A stretch of 64,000 bases of DNA from Shewanella gelidii (GTDB lineage: Bacteria; Pseudomonadota; Gammaproteobacteria; Enterobacterales; Shewanellaceae): NCBI RefSeq assembly GCF_014647855.1, contig NZ_BMPZ01000008.1, forward strand, positions 1 to 64,000, read 5' to 3'. This document shows positions 62,470 to 64,000 of the stretch, piece after piece; the first letter of the stretch is position 1; each line of letters starts with the position of its first letter. The notes beneath the pieces were generated by a model that had not been told where the DNA came from, did no database searches, and saw only the letters and a list, made by a program, of their open reading frames with translations. Made by a program: the position numbers and the translations under genes.

Positions 62470-63513
62470 ATGGATTTAACCTTCGCAATCTTTCTTTCCA
62501 GTGGTTTATTTTTAGGTTGGTCGCTTGGCGCCAATGATGCGGCAAATGTATTTGGCACCGCTGTTGGTACCCGCATGGTGCGCTTTTCTACGGCGGCGAT
62601 TATCTGCTCCATAATGGTGGTTTTAGGCGCGGTGATTAGCGGCGCCGGCGCATCCCATACCCTGGGAGCCCTAGGCAAGGTATCAGCCCTTGGCGGCGCA
62701 TTTACCGTGGCGCTTTCAGCAGCAAGTACTGTGTATTTGATGACAAAGTCTGGCCTGCCGGTTTCAACCGGACAAGCCATTGTGGGTGCAATTATTGGCT
62801 GGAACCTATTTAGCGGCATGCAAACCGATCCGAAAATATTAAGCAAAATTGTCTCTACTTGGGTGATGTGCCCAATCCTTGCTGCAATTACTGCAGTACT
62901 GCTCTATAAAGGCGTCAATCGCTTGATAGACTGGCTCAGACCCGGGTTGTTCTCACTAGATTTTTGGACCCGATTAGGCCTAATTACCGCCGGTGCATTT
63001 GGCTCCTATAGCCTAGGCGCCAATAATATTGCCAACGTGATGGGCGTCTTTGTCAGAAGCTCACCACTGGAAGAGAGCGTGTGGTTTGGTCTCCATTTTA
63101 GTCCGGCAATGCAGCTGTTCTTTTTTGGCGCAATAGCAATAAGTATTGGTGTATTTACCTACTCTAAAAAAGTCATGTTGACTGTTGGAGACAACCTTAT
63201 TGCTATGACGCCAGTCACCGCCTGGGTTGTGGTCATGGCCCACTCCATCGTGCTGTTTATATTTGCATCCCAGGGCTTGTCGGACACCGCGGTCGCCTTA
63301 GGTTTACCCCCCATTCCCTTGGTACCCGTTTCTAGCTCCCAGGCAGTGATTGGCGCAGTCGTCGGTATTGGGCTACTCAAGCGATTACCAATCCAGTGGC
63401 GCATGCTGCTACGCATTCTATCTGGCTGGGTAATCACGCCAATCTTATCGACCATCGCTTGTGTGATTGGTTTATACCTAGTGCAAAATATCTTTAGCCA
63501 AGTTGTGGTTTAA
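62470..63513 (+). CDS. pit: Pit-family inorganic phosphate permease
   Basis: A 347-aa inner-membrane transporter of the PiT family, importing phosphate (as metal-phosphate or with protons/sodium). The two inverted repeats show the family motif: SLGANDAANVFGTAVGTR near residue 18 and YSLGANNIANVMGVFV near 180. Between them and after are GLPVSTGQAIVGAIIG and VPVSSSQAVIGAVVG, the second duplicated signature. About ten helices are present. The short length and the DUF47 partner match the group found in many proteobacteria. Like other Pit proteins it could also admit arsenate, relevant to the arsJ gene nearby. Confidence 0.93.
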   Translation: MDLTFAIFLSSGLFLGWSLGANDAANVFGTAVGTRMVRFSTAAIICSIMVVLGAVISGAGASHTLGALGKVSALGGAFTVALSAASTVYLMTKSGLPVSTGQAIVGAIIGWNLFSGMQTDPKILSKIVSTWVMCPILAAITAVLLYKGVNRLIDWLRPGLFSLDFWTRLGLITAGAFGSYSLGANNIANVMGVFVRSSPLEESVWFGLHFSPAMQLFFFGAIAISIGVFTYSKKVMLTVGDNLIAMTPVTAWVVVMAHSIVLFIFASQGLSDTAVALGLPPIPLVPVSSSQAVIGAVVGIGLLKRLPIQWRMLLRILSGWVITPILSTIACVIGLYLVQNIFSQVVV

Positions 63514-63550
63514 CACTTTGCTCAACGAACTTATTTATTCCTCTACAAAA

Positions 63551-63575
63551 ATGGAGCCATTTGGCTCCATTTCTT
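63551..63575. terminator. Terminator at right border of phosphate island
   Basis: ATGGAGC and GCTCCAT pair around CATTTG, preceded by four A and followed by TTTCTT. It separates the convergent pit and arsJ-like genes. The 20-base core differs from that at 53688-53707 in one base. Confidence 0.85.
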
Positions 63576-63591
63576 CATTTCGCATCTTGAT

Positions 63592-64000
63592 TTAGCTGAC
63601 CGCGGCATGACGCGGCAGTGCAATCGAAATCAAACACGTCAGCAATAGCATGGCGGTTGATACATACAAGCAAGCCGTTAAGCCATACCCTTGATAGAGC
63701 CAGCCAGATAATACAGTGCCCAATAAACGCCCCATAGCATTAGCCATATAGTAGAAACCGATATCGAGGGACACCCCATCATCTTTGGCATAGCTAACAA
63801 TTAAGTAGCTATGCAAGGATGAGTTAACGGCAAACACCACACCAAAAGCAAGCAAGCCGATGATCACGCTCCATAGTGGATCAAAACCAAGTCCCATTGC
63901 TATAGCAATCGCAGCAGGAAGAAATGCTAATAACCCCACCCAAATCATGGCACTGCGGCCATCGGGCATTTGGCACTTATTTGTATCAGCTTGGTTTCGC
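63592..64000 (-). CDS. arsJ: MFS transporter, probably ArsJ (C-terminal part)
   Basis: The frame is open to the right edge, giving about 135 residues of the C-terminal half of a major-facilitator protein. FAVNSSLHSYLIVSYAKDDGVSLDIGFYYMANAMGRLLGTVLSGWLYQGYGL is strongly reminiscent of ArsJ, which exports 1-arseno-3-phosphoglycerate made by a GAPDH partner from arsenate. The N-terminal half and any neighbouring gapdh or arsR would be beyond the window. Identification is by motif memory; another MFS exporter is possible. Confidence 0.65.
   Translation of the reverse strand, partial: RNQADTNKCQMPDGRSAMIWVGLLAFLPAAIAIAMGLGFDPLWSVIIGLLAFGVVFAVNSSLHSYLIVSYAKDDGVSLDIGFYYMANAMGRLLGTVLSGWLYQGYGLTACLYVSTAMLLLTCLISIALPRHAAVS

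Overview
The window looks like the chromosome of a marine, respiratory gammaproteobacterium of the Alteromonadales, close to Shewanella or Ferrimonas/Paraferrimonas. The evidence is an extracellular DMSO-reductase locus (end of an MtrB/DmsF-type barrel, then dmsA, dmsB, a TorD-like chaperone and a small dmsH-position gene), an mdh/argR divergent pair whose proteins closely resemble the enteric ones, a periplasmic tetraheme flavocytochrome c, and many outer-membrane barrels and c-di-GMP proteins. No rRNA, tRNA, CRISPR array or prophage was seen. All calls come from reading the sequence; no database search was run.

Layout. 1-4.7 kb: DMSO respiration. 4.8-6.5 kb: malate dehydrogenase and the arginine repressor. 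6.6-11.8 kb: DyP peroxidase, gamma-glutamyltransferase, a small membrane protein, ferredoxin-NADP reductase and RraB. 11.9-16.3 kb: PlsC, then a metal (probably zinc) uptake cluster of ABC permease, binding protein, His-rich outer-membrane barrel and a small exported protein, with no ATPase gene. 16.6-26.6 kb: MscS channel, formate-THF ligase, MaoC-like protein, CmoM, a TraB/GumN protein, a frameshifted EAL-CBS-GGDEF gene and a DUF3016 protein. 26.8-34.5 kb: small membrane proteins, a coupled small-ORF/GATase/PACE operon, a DUF4240 protein, a double-receiver protein, HU, a TorF-like porin and an MCP. 34.7-38.4 kb: an unusual four-gene set with two adjacent paralogous multi-pass membrane proteins (DUF5692-like), an unknown barrel and a chalcone-isomerase-like periplasmic protein. 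39-47.5 kb: AGCS symporter, TonB-dependent receptor, nucleoside phosphorylase and a PAS-GGDEF-EAL protein. 47.9-53.6 kb: a likely anaerobic organic-acid respiration module (SLC13 permease, LysR regulator, tetraheme flavocytochrome c, OprD-like porin) with an FNR-like site between the last two.

53.7-63.6 kb holds the most interesting region: a phosphate/polyphosphate-themed island. It carries a divergent SLC13 permease, a divergent CYTH-like protein, a canonical CYTH (triphosphate tunnel) protein, a membrane protein of unknown function, an OprO/OprP-type porin, an exported protein with CYTH-like motifs, a DUF47 PhoU-like protein and a Pit phosphate permease. A likely arsJ gene (arsenate detoxification) converges on it at the right edge. 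Nearly identical hairpin terminators lie at both borders, and a transposase-like gene lacking its catalytic glutamate sits just inside the left one. I infer a system that takes up polyphosphate or other phosphorylated anions through the outer membrane, cleaves or binds them with CYTH-fold proteins and imports the phosphate; this is not a system I recognise as described.

CRP-like or FNR-like palindromes recur in front of the accessory respiratory and phosphate clusters, which suggests shared control by carbon or oxygen state.
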